A DNA stretch of 64,000 bases, taken from NCBI RefSeq assembly GCF_030518155.1, contig NZ_JAULRU010000731.1, positions 1-64,000 of the forward strand, read 5' to 3'. The notes under the pieces are model-generated. The model saw only the letters and a list, made by a program, of their open reading frames with translations. It had not been told where the DNA came from and did not search any database. A program made the translations under genes and the position numbers. Source of the DNA: Gilvimarinus gilvus. Its GTDB lineage: Bacteria; Pseudomonadota; Gammaproteobacteria; Pseudomonadales; Cellvibrionaceae. Below are positions 33,208 to 41,899 of this stretch, in pieces (the stretch's first letter is position 1; every line of letters begins with the position of its first letter).

Positions 33208-34359
33208 TTAAACCACTTCTAATAGCATATAAGAAACAGAAAAACGCCCACTCTCCGGTATATAGCACAAGAGCTTTTCACCGCGTTTTAGTTGCCCACT
33301 TTTAAACAAGTCATCAATCATTATATAAATGGATGCCGCCCCGGTATTGCCCTTTTCTGGCAAGTTAGTGAACCAGCGCGACTGATCAATAGCAAAATCG
33401 GCGTTTTGCATACACTGATCCAAACGCTCACGAAAATAATGTGAAGAGTAATGCGGCAAGAAGTAGTCGACCTGCTCGGGTGTCATACCGTATTTGTCAC
33501 GCAGCTTTGGCAAAGTTTTTTCCGCCGTATAGGGCATAATGTGTTCATTGAGCTGTTTAACATCTTGCTTAACCGACATAAAACTATCGGCGGCCGCCTC
33601 AGTGCGTTCCACCGCCTGCCAGCCGGTTAGCTCGCCGCTGTGTTCCTTGCGTGCTCCTGCGTACATACAGGCGGTCATTTCATTCGCGTACGACAGCACA
33701 TCAATCCACTCAATTTTTAGCGCCAGCTGGTCCGCAGGCTTTTCGCGTTGAAGCACCATTGCACCGGCGCCATCGGACAACATCCAGCGCAAAAAGTCTT
33801 TTTCAAAGGCAATTTCCGGATTGGCTTCCAACTCAGCAATACGTTGCTCTAACTCGGGCGAGAAGTTGTCCGCTTTCATGGTATAGGATGCAGCCTCTGA
33901 TGCCGCCGCCACCGCCGAACAATGAACACCGGCGGCAACGCTTAAGTAAGCGTATTTGAGGGCAGTCATGCCACTGACGCACACACCTGAGGTGGTCGCT
34001 ACTTCACAGGGAGGATTACCTAGCTCGCCATGCACCATAGCAGCATGCCCAGGCATCAACTGATCGGCAATACTGGTGGCCGCGGCCAAACAGGTTATCG
34101 CCCCTAAGGGCACCTCATCACCCAGCGCTTGCTTAACCGCTTCGGCGCATAGCTGTGCATTGGTGTAATTGTGTTTGCCCGTCACAGGATCAATAGCGTA
34201 GTAACGGGTTTTGATCTGATTGCTACGCAAAATAATTTTGCGCGAACGCGAGGCACGGGCGCCCACTTGCCCCAACAAGGCTTCCATATCGTCATTCGCG
34301 ACAGGCTCGTTGGGCAAAAAACTACCAGTATGTGTAATGTAAACCGAATTTTCAGACAT
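33208..34359 (-). CDS. darB: KAS III-like ketosynthase DarB
   Basis: A 383-residue thiolase-fold enzyme. Cys127 in TTSGVCVSGMTAL, His in YFLPHYSSHYF and Asn in LPEKGNTGAASI form the KAS III triad. DarB enzymes join a beta-ketoacyl thioester to a second (enoyl) acyl chain and cyclise them to a cyclohexanedione, the resorcinol precursor. It is next to darA, as in Bacteroidetes flexirubin loci and in Azoarcus arcuflavin. Confidence 0.85.
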   Translation of the reverse strand: MSENSVYITHTGSFLPNEPVANDDMEALLGQVGARASRSRKIILRSNQIKTRYYAIDPVTGKHNYTNAQLCAEAVKQALGDEVPLGAITCLAAATSIADQLMPGHAAMVHGELGNPPCEVATTSGVCVSGMTALKYAYLSVAAGVHCSAVAAASEAASYTMKADNFSPELEQRIAELEANPEIAFEKDFLRWMLSDGAGAMVLQREKPADQLALKIEWIDVLSYANEMTACMYAGARKEHSGELTGWQAVERTEAAADSFMSVKQDVKQLNEHIMPYTAEKTLPKLRDKYGMTPEQVDYFLPHYSSHYFRERLDQCMQNADFAIDQSRWFTNLPEKGNTGAASIYIMIDDLFKSGQLKRGEKLLCYIPESGRFSVSYMLLEVV

Positions 34360-34384
34360 CTTGCGTATATATTTCCAAAACTAT

Positions 34385-35326
34385 CTAATCTTCGCCTGAA
34401 GGCCAGGCATAATATTGTTTCTGCTGGGCTATGCGTTGTTTCATTAACGGCCCGAACACGAACTTAAGCAAGGCTGTAATCGGCACAACTGTCAGCAGCA
34501 TTAACACCAAAAAAGCGATATAAAATGCGGCTAAGAGTCGACGCGGTGTTGATGTAGGATCACCGCAGGCCAGAAACAACTTACCCCACAAATAAAAACT
34601 GCGAGTAACAAGTTTTTCGCTGGCAATCAGTTTGTCATTTACCTTAACTGCACCCAGCCCATTGAGTACCGTCTCGTCCAGATCCTGATTTTGCTCAAGG
34701 CGTTGCAACAGCGCCGTCCCGAATCTGGGCGCCTCTTTTATGTCTTTCTCGCTAACGCCTGCCGGCGGCACCAGACCAAACCAGTGCGGGCCTTTGCGGC
34801 CTGTTAGCACCCACAGTGGAGTTGCGAAAAAGCTAGCAACCGAACCTGCCGCATCGACCAATACAACATTACCCACCAGCTTTGCGTTTAAGCGCTGCAG
34901 ATGTTGCTTTACTTTTTCCTGCGCTTGCAGCCACATATTGCGACAGGCTATGACGGTAACAACGGGTGTATTAGCCATTAACTTGCTCGCCAATTCACTT
35001 TGCAAAAACGACGATACCGGAATTGACGGAGCTAAATACCATACCTGATAGGCCAGGACTACGAGGTCGTACTCTTGGGCTAAGTGTGCAGTGCCTAAAT
35101 TCAGCGCACAGGGAACCTGGTGAGCCGACTCTGGAAACGCGTTGATAAAGCGCAGCATCGGCCAGGGAAACGGGTAGTCCTGCTCAGGCCGTATATTGAG
35201 AAAATCAACATCCACGGTCGTGGCCTCAACCAAGGGTTCCACAACCGCTTGTGCGACACGATCTAATTGGCCGGTTTGCGAGTAGTGAACCACCAAAACA
35301 CGCTTGTTTGCTTTTCGTTGGGTCAA
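34385..35326 (-). CDS. darA: Dialkylresorcinol-forming enzyme DarA
   Basis: A 313-residue protein. N-terminal VLVVHYSQTGQLDRVAQ is a flavodoxin-like FMN loop. A C-terminal transmembrane segment at about 268-297 anchors it. DarA proteins aromatise the cyclohexanedione made by DarB to a 2,5-dialkylresorcinol. The flavodoxin-like loop fits an oxidative aromatase. The first gene of the minus-strand dar group has about 100 bp of promoter region upstream. Confidence 0.85.
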   Translation of the reverse strand: MTQRKANKRVLVVHYSQTGQLDRVAQAVVEPLVEATTVDVDFLNIRPEQDYPFPWPMLRFINAFPESAHQVPCALNLGTAHLAQEYDLVVLAYQVWYLAPSIPVSSFLQSELASKLMANTPVVTVIACRNMWLQAQEKVKQHLQRLNAKLVGNVVLVDAAGSVASFFATPLWVLTGRKGPHWFGLVPPAGVSEKDIKEAPRFGTALLQRLEQNQDLDETVLNGLGAVKVNDKLIASEKLVTRSFYLWGKLFLACGDPTSTPRRLLAAFYIAFLVLMLLTVVPITALLKFVFGPLMKQRIAQQKQYYAWPSGED

Positions 35327-35427
35327 ACCGCTGCCTCCACTTCGATGGTCAGTTATCCAATCTCATTATCAAAGGGATCAGGCCCTGCTAAACTGCCCGC
35401 CAGTTTACCATATCTGAGGCAAGGTTA

Positions 35428-35898
35428 ATGGCCAGATTCCGCCATCTGATGGCGCTCTTTATAACTTACCTCCCCTGCAGCGTCGGGGCACAAGACTATG
35501 CCCTTACCGTGACTGAAAACGCACTGCCAGAGAAAAACCTCTACATTGCGTTTTACCCAGAGTCAGCGGGGGGGTGGGAGGCCGAGCCGAGCCTAGAACT
35601 GAAGTTTGAACTGCCGCCCGAATCAAAAATCACCTTTCCCTTCAGCATTGCGAGCGGACGCTACGCCGTGCGCGCCTTTGTTGATTTGGATGCCAACGGA
35701 ATCCTAAATACTCAAGCGTCAGGCCGCCCCCTTGAGCCGTTTGCCATCGGGATTGGCAATGACCGCAGGCGCCCATCGCCAAGTTTTCGCAAAAGCTTGA
35801 GGGAAATATCCAACCATCACCCCACAGTAGAACTCGAGCTGCGATACCCCAAGGGCTGGCAGGAAGTAAAGAGAGACTCTGCCGCCCCGCCAAACTAG
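35428..35898 (+). CDS. DUF2141-family secreted protein
   Basis: A 156-residue protein with a signal peptide (about 1-21). GRYAVRAFVDLDANGILNT and the FAIGIGNDR segment match DUF2141 proteins, small periplasmic or outer-membrane-associated beta domains often found near carotenoid or pigment genes. Function is unknown. It sits between darA and the dehydratase pair and is convergent with the 98-residue hotdog gene. Confidence 0.78.
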   Translation: MARFRHLMALFITYLPCSVGAQDYALTVTENALPEKNLYIAFYPESAGGWEAEPSLELKFELPPESKITFPFSIASGRYAVRAFVDLDANGILNTQASGRPLEPFAIGIGNDRRRPSPSFRKSLREISNHHPTVELELRYPKGWQEVKRDSAAPPN

Positions 35899-35918
35899 CT
35901 CACCGGGCCCAAAAGCAA

Positions 35919-36215
35919 CTAAGCGTTGGGCTGCGCAGTGAAGCTCGCGGTTAAGCGGCATTCACCGGCCACAAGCAACTGCACCTTGCCTTTGGGCCAG
36001 CGCGACTCATCCCACACAATGCGCACCTCATCGCCTGGCAACACGGCGCCCTGAAATTTTACCTTACCAAATTGAGTTAAAACGGACTCAGGGAAGCGCT
36101 CGATGAAGGTCTTGTGGATCATTCCTAATAAGTAGGCCCCCGGGGCAATAGGAGCTCCCGGGAAGTGCCCTTGCACACAGGGAGATTGGGACGTTACGGT
36201 AAACACTTCTGACAT
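35919..36215 (-). CDS. Small FabZ-like hotdog dehydratase
   Basis: A 98-residue hotdog protein. VQGHFPGAPIAPGAYLLG is the catalytic loop with His, as in FabZ/ApeI. It is shorter than FabZ (about 140). It is divergent from the ApeP-type dehydratase at 36256-36690, only 40 bp apart. It may introduce the double bond in the second acyl chain used by DarB. Confidence 0.75.
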   Translation of the reverse strand: MSEVFTVTSQSPCVQGHFPGAPIAPGAYLLGMIHKTFIERFPESVLTQFGKVKFQGAVLPGDEVRIVWDESRWPKGKVQLLVAGECRLTASFTAQPNA

Positions 36216-36255
36216 GGTTTATCATACCCGGTAACAAATCTATAAATGAGTAACC

Positions 36256-36690
36256 ATGGAATATACCACCCGTATCGAACAGTTGCTGCCGCACGCGCCA
36301 CCCATGGTGCTGATCGATTCTATCATTGAGCACAGCGATGCACATATTGTGTGCCAGACAAATTCACACCTCGACGGCGACAACCCCCTGCGTAGCGACG
36401 GTGTAATGTCGGTATTTGTGGGCATTGAGTACGCCGCTCAAGCCATGGCCATACACACGCGGCTGTGCTCACAGGGCGCGAGCCCTAACACCCCGCGCAA
36501 AGGGGTTATCGCCGTTGCCTCAAAGCTGACGGCGCACACCCAACAACTTGATGATTTCCCGCAGCCCCTACAAGTTCGCACCGACATTATCGCTCAAACA
36601 GCCGACAGCTCGCTGTGCAGCTTTGCGATCAGCGCCGGCGCGCAGACTGTGCTCGAAGGCCAACTAACCGCCCTTGTAATGGATGACTGA
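36256..36690 (+). CDS. ApeP-like dehydratase, second copy
   Basis: A 144-residue hotdog protein. YTTRIEQLLPHAPPMVLID is the ApeP-type N-terminus, and GIEYAAQAMAIHTRL is the hotdog helix. It is a paralogue of the enzyme at 9399-9929. It lies 8 bp upstream of the phosphopantetheinyl transferase gene. With the 98-residue partner it may form a second dehydratase set for the dar side. Confidence 0.82.
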   Translation: MEYTTRIEQLLPHAPPMVLIDSIIEHSDAHIVCQTNSHLDGDNPLRSDGVMSVFVGIEYAAQAMAIHTRLCSQGASPNTPRKGVIAVASKLTAHTQQLDDFPQPLQVRTDIIAQTADSSLCSFAISAGAQTVLEGQLTALVMDD

Positions 36691-36698
36691 AGCAACAG

Positions 36699-37397
36699 AT
36701 GGCAAATACCCACCTACATGTTGTGAATTTAAACGCCTCCTGGCTGTGCGAAAACGCTGAGGAAAGGGCCCGTCATTGGCTAACCCATGAAGAATGGCAG
36801 CGCCTGCAAGCGCTGCAAAACGTTAAAGTGCGTCAACAACGAATGCGCCAAAAGGTGGTCTTTTACGAACTGCTTAATTTTTACTTGCAGCTACAGGGTC
36901 AGCGGCCAGAAATCTCTATCGGAAAATCCGGCAAACCCTTTTTGCCACACCAAACAAACCAACACTTTAACCTCAGTCACAGTGGTGACTGGCTGGCCAT
37001 AATATTGTCACAGGCGGGTCCGGTCGGCATTGATATTGAGTCTCCTCGAAAGTCGCGAGACCTAATGGCAATCGCCCGCCACTATTTTCACCCCCGCGAG
37101 ATTGAACATATGGCTACTTTAAATGGTGCCGAACAACACAAAGAGTTTTATCGCCTGTGGACATTGAAGGAGGCCTTCTTCAAAGCCCGTGGTACTGGTA
37201 TTTCCGAAGGGCTAGCAAAAATTGACTTTACCGTTAGCAGTGCCCCCGAATCGGACCAGAACTGGCCAGTTACGGCTTGGCAATACCAACACCAACAGCT
37301 TGTTACCACACCACAGCCTGTTTACCTGTCATACGTTCTACCCAACACAGACGCACTGCCCGGGCTGAGAAGAGACTTCCCCCTTAACCTGAGCTAA
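36699..37397 (+). CDS. Sfp-type 4'-phosphopantetheinyl transferase
   Basis: A 232-residue enzyme. VGIDIE at 109-114 and LWTLKEAFFKARG at 153-165 are the Mg-binding and CoA-binding motifs (Asp112, Glu114, Glu158). It transfers 4'-phosphopantetheine to carrier proteins, here probably the three ACPs of the locus. Its presence at the end supports the locus being self-sufficient. Confidence 0.93.
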   Translation: MANTHLHVVNLNASWLCENAEERARHWLTHEEWQRLQALQNVKVRQQRMRQKVVFYELLNFYLQLQGQRPEISIGKSGKPFLPHQTNQHFNLSHSGDWLAIILSQAGPVGIDIESPRKSRDLMAIARHYFHPREIEHMATLNGAEQHKEFYRLWTLKEAFFKARGTGISEGLAKIDFTVSSAPESDQNWPVTAWQYQHQQLVTTPQPVYLSYVLPNTDALPGLRRDFPLNLS

Positions 37398-37429
37398 ACT
37401 TATACAAAGCGCACAATTTGGTCAGGCAA

Positions 37430-38365
37430 ATGCTCCCAGCCTACAAACTCAGCTCTGCCCAAGTACGGACACTGATCACTGTGTTGGCGGTCAGCACGCT
37501 AGCGCTTTGCGTAAACCATGCAATCGCAAACGAAACCTCTACTCAGGTTGACGCCTATGCTTACCGCACACCCGGCTCCAGTGCCGACCACAGACTGTCC
37601 TATGAAGTAGAGTTGCTGCGCCTGGCACTCGACAAAACTGTTGCAACCTTCGGCCCCTATACATTGCAACCAGCCAAAGCGATGAATTTACCGCGCACCA
37701 TGGTAACGGCGCGCAGCAGTAAAGAGGCGCTAATTTTTAAAACCAGTTACTCCCAAACCCTTACTCAAGAATTTCGTTATCCGACTTACCCAATTGATCG
37801 CGGAATATTCAGCTACCGTATCTGTTTTGTTAACAATCAAATTAAGGACAAAGTTAGCCAGGTGGATAATCTGGACGATTTACGTCGCTTCATCATTGGC
37901 CAGGGGGTGGGCTGGCTGGATGTCGATATCTTAGAACACAATGGGTTTTCGGTCAGGGAGTCTTCGGGCTACGAACAACTGTTCCCAATGCTGGCCGCGG
38001 GAAGGCTGGATTTGGTGTGCCGGGCGCAAAATGAAGTTCCTGCCGAGTGGGAAATTTTTAGTCACTTGGGTGGATTTTCTATCGATCAGAGCTTCGCACT
38101 GTTCTATCCATTGCCCCGTTTTTTTTGGGTACATAAAAGCCAGCCGCGCGCCTTCGAGCGTTTGAATCTGGGTTTAAAGATATCCTATCAGGATGGCTCA
38201 GCACTTAATCTCTGGAAACAGCACTACCAGGCTAACCTCCGCAAAGCGTCCCTTAAAAACCGCCGCCTGTATATTCTGAGAAACCCGTACCTCGATGGAA
38301 TATCTCCTGAATACAAACAGTATTTTCTGGATCAGCGCACAAAAATGTGCGAGTCAAATTGTTAA
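37430..38365 (+). CDS. Periplasmic solute-binding-like protein
   Basis: About 311 residues from MLPAYKLSS, with a signal peptide ending near NHAIANET. Later segments (FPMLAAGRLDLVCRAQNE, then FALFYPLPRFFW) resemble the extracellular solute-binding protein family 3 fold. No permease or ATPase is adjacent, so it may be an orphan sensor or have another role. It follows the pigment genes by 32 bp, but co-function is not shown. Confidence 0.7.
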   Translation: MLPAYKLSSAQVRTLITVLAVSTLALCVNHAIANETSTQVDAYAYRTPGSSADHRLSYEVELLRLALDKTVATFGPYTLQPAKAMNLPRTMVTARSSKEALIFKTSYSQTLTQEFRYPTYPIDRGIFSYRICFVNNQIKDKVSQVDNLDDLRRFIIGQGVGWLDVDILEHNGFSVRESSGYEQLFPMLAAGRLDLVCRAQNEVPAEWEIFSHLGGFSIDQSFALFYPLPRFFWVHKSQPRAFERLNLGLKISYQDGSALNLWKQHYQANLRKASLKNRRLYILRNPYLDGISPEYKQYFLDQRTKMCESNC

Positions 38366-38447
38366 ACCTGTATTATGCACCGCTTTGAACAAACGCCAAC
38401 TCAATCGTACAATAGATCTCAACTTGGCAATTTAACAACAGAGACTT

Positions 38448-38719
38448 AAGAAACCTGTAATTAAGTCTCCAGCGGCCTCTGGCTTACAAAGTTTGTTGAG
38501 CCCAAGGCTGCGAGATGAAAGCGTTCTGGCCGCGCGGTGAAGTGAGCCAACACAGAGATCGGAAAACTCTGCAAGCCCCGAAGGGCGCGGCCAAAACACT
38601 CCCTACGCAACGTTGTTTTTCTTGCCATGGGCTACGGCCATTACCTGCGAAAAACGCCTTAGGTACTGAGCGTTTTGGACTCGCGCAGAGACGACTGCAG
38701 ACTTAGCCAGAGGTTCCTT
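38448..38719. mobile_element. MITE-like element, copy 1 (272 bp)
   Basis: Terminal inverted repeats: left AAGAAACCTGTAATTAAGTC, right (reverse strand) AAGGAACCTCTGGCTAAGTC. The interior shares AGCCAACACAGAGATCGGAA, the segment CCCCGAAGGGCGCGGCCAAA and GACTCGCGCAGAGAC with copy 2 at 44742-45012. No convincing gene. It ends 4 bp before the SRAP start codon. Confidence 0.8.
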
Positions 38720-38723
38720 GAAT

Positions 38724-39299
38724 ATGTGTGGGCGTATGAACATCAGTGATGATCCATTTTCTCAGTGGGTTTGCGACTTACTCGATATTTCCTTTGCCAC
38801 AACTGCCAATGCCGATTTACGTCCAACCCAAAAGGTGGCTACAATTGCCGCAAACAACACACAGCTGCAGCAAGTCAACGCGGCCTGGGGCATCAAACCT
38901 CACTGGGCAAAGAAAACTCTGATTAATGCACAAGCCGAATCGGTGGCAGAGAAACCCACCTTTCGTCATGCCTTTTCAACCTACCGCTGCATCGTTCCCT
39001 GCAGCGGCTTTTACGAGTGGCAAACGCTGGCCGGAGGCAAACAAAAATGGCTGTTTGCGCGAGAAGATGGCCAACCTCTTTTTATGGCCGGAATACTGTA
39101 TCCAACCCAGACAAACACACCTCAATTGGTTACATTGACCACCAAGCCGAACCAGAGATTCGCAGGCTATCACCACCGATTCCCGCAGTTTGTTCACAGC
39201 CAAGACATCCATAGTTTTTTGACGGGTGACGCCGACCTCGCGCTAAAAATCATGATGGATAACGACGACCGCGAAATTCAGGCCAATACAGCCAGATAG
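38724..39299 (+). CDS. SOS response-associated peptidase (SRAP/YedK/HMCES)
   Basis: 191 residues from MCGRMNIS. The start at 38724 puts Cys2 where the family needs it, since the new N-terminal Cys cross-links abasic sites. Glu in CSGFYEW and His in GYHHRFPQF provide the other active residues. It protects abasic sites in single-stranded DNA. It is slightly shorter than E. coli YedK. Its ribosome-binding region (CAGAGG) lies in the end of the upstream MITE-like repeat. Confidence 0.9.
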   Translation: MCGRMNISDDPFSQWVCDLLDISFATTANADLRPTQKVATIAANNTQLQQVNAAWGIKPHWAKKTLINAQAESVAEKPTFRHAFSTYRCIVPCSGFYEWQTLAGGKQKWLFAREDGQPLFMAGILYPTQTNTPQLVTLTTKPNQRFAGYHHRFPQFVHSQDIHSFLTGDADLALKIMMDNDDREIQANTAR

Positions 39300-39321
39300 C
39301 GGGGACACATTCAACAGACAC

Positions 39322-39358
39322 AAAAAAGGCCGAACCTGTCATCAGGCCCAGCCTTTTT
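39322..39358. terminator. Bidirectional rho-independent terminator
   Basis: AAAAAAGGC and GCCTTTTT pair across an inner CCTG-TCAT-CAGG stem, with A- and T-runs at both sides. It lies between the convergent SRAP and outer-membrane protein genes. Confidence 0.75.
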
Positions 39359-39377
39359 GCCTCAGACATTCAGCGAA

Positions 39378-40043
39378 TTAGTACATCCAACCTAACTCAA
39401 ATAATGCCGTACTCAAAGACGGGTTGCTATCAGCTCGGTCAATATCCAGCCAACGCTCTTGATAACCGGCCCGAATAAACATAGTCGGACTGATATCAAA
39501 CCGCACACCCGCACCCACACCGTATGAGAAAGTGTCTTCTGTATAAGTAGGCTGGTAGTCGTTACAAATATAACCCCACCAGGGGTCCCACCAACAAACA
39601 CTGCTTGGAGGCCCGCTGGCAATATTGGAGTCGACGGCCGCCCAACCAACCTGACCACTGATATAAGGCGTAAAATCTCCCTTTAAGAAATAATAGTCGG
39701 CCATAAGGCTGGCGGTGAAACCATCGAGCACACCGCGCACAGGCTCTTCCGTCCCCTCACCATCATCAAGAACCCGAACCGAATCGTAACTGGTGGAATT
39801 CCATAAAAACTGCCCGCTCACATTTAAGTGGTCGGAATGGTTAAATCCGGCCCTAAATCCGAAGCCCGGATCAGCATTCAAGGTTGCGCTCGCGCCGCCA
39901 TCAAATTCAAATGTTTCGCCCGTAAGATAAGGAATAGTAAAAGCGAATTCGTACTTCTGCCCCCTATCGGCCGCACTCGGCAAGGCAAGCATCAGAATGC
40001 CCCCCACTGTGATTACTTTAACGATTGACCGCCATGTATCCAT
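39378..40043 (-). CDS. Outer-membrane beta-barrel protein
   Basis: A 221-residue protein with a signal peptide (about 1-25). Alternating strands such as DYYFLKGDFTPYISGQVGWA and the C-terminal LFELGWMY with terminal aromatic fit the OmpA-like/OmpW-like eight-strand barrel. A Cys pair in a loop (SVCWWDPWWGYIC) may form a disulfide. No porin specificity can be read. Confidence 0.8.
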   Translation of the reverse strand: MDTWRSIVKVITVGGILMLALPSAADRGQKYEFAFTIPYLTGETFEFDGGASATLNADPGFGFRAGFNHSDHLNVSGQFLWNSTSYDSVRVLDDGEGTEEPVRGVLDGFTASLMADYYFLKGDFTPYISGQVGWAAVDSNIASGPPSSVCWWDPWWGYICNDYQPTYTEDTFSYGVGAGVRFDISPTMFIRAGYQERWLDIDRADSNPSLSTALFELGWMY

Positions 40044-40665
40044 TGTTGCTACCTCCTAGTGATGTTTGACGCAAGTTTATACTAATGCCAAAGTGCAATA
40101 CAGATAAAAAGTAACACACCGCGAAGCAAAGAATACTGAATCGTATTCACATTAGGCCGCCATATCCCAGCGCTGTGGGTTGGCCCGCGCCCTATGCTCA
40201 CTAATAATATTCGAGCTGACCGCAAAAGCTGAAGCAACAACCGCCCCCCCTCTACACCGCACACCCGTTTATGCCATTAGTTTATTGCGGCTTCATGAAT
40301 GCTTATTTTCGCGCCAAGAAATACCACTACTGTATTACTATCTACACATTAGCCAAACGTGTAATATAGTATTTTGACCACAATTAAAGATAGAAAAAAT
40401 TTAGCCAAGACCACATAACCAGTTTGCTTTTGTTGTAGCAAGTTTGTTGTTAGATGCGATATATTTACTGTTGAGTGCTACTTGATTGGGCAATGTAGCA
40501 ATATGTTCTGTGAGTGGCGCCAGTTCAGGTCACCCTGTACACCCATTATGCAATACAGGGAAAGCTCATAAAAGTAACACCTTCACAGGTGCATTAATTG
40601 GCGAGATTAACCCCGGCGCTGCCGGTTTTTTGAGCTCCCATCAACCACAGATACGGTTACGCAGA
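40044..40665. other. Gene-free intergenic region of about 620 bp
   Basis: It separates the divergent barrel and lipase genes. The lipase frame extends upstream to 40486 but lacks a signal there, so it is not coding. No repeat or RNA gene was recognised, and promoters of both neighbours must be here. Confidence 0.6.
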
Positions 40666-41880
40666 ATGAAAAAAGCACTATGGATAGCCACTATTTTCTG
40701 TTCCGCTTGCTCGCTCCAGGAAATAAAGCAGGAAGCCGACGCGACCAACTCGGCAGCCACCATTCAGGGCACACTGACTACCACTGAACCCGCATACCAA
40801 AGTTACGCTGGCGCCTTCTCCGTTAACGATGGACATTATTTGCTTAGAGCCACAGCTAAGGTTGACGGCGGTTCGTATAGCATAACACTCCCCCCGGGAG
40901 ACTACGCTGTAGGTGCCTACACAGACATTAATGGCAACGGAGCGTTTGACGCAGATGTAGATTTATCCGCCTACTGGAGCAACCAAGACGGCTCACCCGT
41001 CGTTGAGCGGCTCAATGCGAATTCTGTGAACAATGTTCCTCCGTTGGCACTGACCAGTCTTTCAAGCAATAAATTTAACCCGGACTTACACAGTCGCAAT
41101 TACAAAGCTTTGGAAAATATGGGGCGCGTTGTCGCCCTGAGTGATCCGATGTTTTCCGATGAGTCAGCCAAACTGGGTGTCTGGCAGCCCCTCACATATC
41201 TCGAAACTTACGGCGGCGGACTGATGTTCTTGCAGGAGTTTGAGGAAAATAAAATACCGGTTATCTTTGTTCACGGTATTTTCGGCAGCACGACGAGCTT
41301 TTCCGACGTGATTGACGGCCTGGATACCTCTGTATACCAGCCATGGGTACTGCAATACCCCAGCGGATTAAGCCTTGGCCTAATCAGTGACTACTGGGTA
41401 AAAGCCATCGATGAGCTTAGCAATACTTATAAATTTGATCACTTTCAAGTGGTCGCACACAGCATGGGCGGCGTCGTTACCAGAGATTTTGTCAGAAAAT
41501 TCAGCGCTCAAAACCACAGTGCCAGCATAAGCAAAGTTATTACCGTTAACAGCCCACTTATGGGAATGCCAAGCGCTCAGAAAGGGGTTAAATACTCCCC
41601 TATTGTGGTTCCATCCTGGCAAGATGTCGCCACAGACAGTGATTTTATAACGACTCTACACCAGTGGTCATGGCCAGACGACTTAGATTATACGCTGGTG
41701 GCATCTTACCTGCCGGGTGAGCCCGGCGATGGCATTGTAGATCTCACAAGTTCGACATCAGACCGACTACAGAACGAGGCAAGTCAATTTTATTTAATGC
41801 AGGGTGAACACACTCAATCTCTGTCGAAGCCTGTATTAGTTAACTTTCTACTGGACGAGATACATTCAGCCTCACCGTAG
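40666..41880 (+). CDS. Lipase-like alpha/beta hydrolase lipoprotein
   Basis: 404 residues from MKKALWIATIF, with a lipobox near FCSAC giving a lipidated Cys. LPPGDYAVGAYTDINGNG at about 80 is a small calcium-loop-like beta domain. The hydrolase domain has IPVIFVHGIFGS and the nucleophile elbow AHSMGG with Ser. A GDGIVDL segment supplies the Asp. It is probably a surface esterase or lipase. Confidence 0.82.
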   Translation: MKKALWIATIFCSACSLQEIKQEADATNSAATIQGTLTTTEPAYQSYAGAFSVNDGHYLLRATAKVDGGSYSITLPPGDYAVGAYTDINGNGAFDADVDLSAYWSNQDGSPVVERLNANSVNNVPPLALTSLSSNKFNPDLHSRNYKALENMGRVVALSDPMFSDESAKLGVWQPLTYLETYGGGLMFLQEFEENKIPVIFVHGIFGSTTSFSDVIDGLDTSVYQPWVLQYPSGLSLGLISDYWVKAIDELSNTYKFDHFQVVAHSMGGVVTRDFVRKFSAQNHSASISKVITVNSPLMGMPSAQKGVKYSPIVVPSWQDVATDSDFITTLHQWSWPDDLDYTLVASYLPGEPGDGIVDLTSSTSDRLQNEASQFYLMQGEHTQSLSKPVLVNFLLDEIHSASP

Positions 41881-41899
41881 CGGAATTACAATAAACAGC

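Noticed and set aside
38515-38706. Short reading frame with SQHRDRK...APKGAAKT, also in the second element copy
   Set aside because: The frame is shared only because the DNA repeat is shared; it has no ribosome site, and the element structure explains it.
40486-40665. N-terminal extension of the lipase
   Set aside because: It lacks a signal sequence, and the lipoprotein signal begins at 40666.
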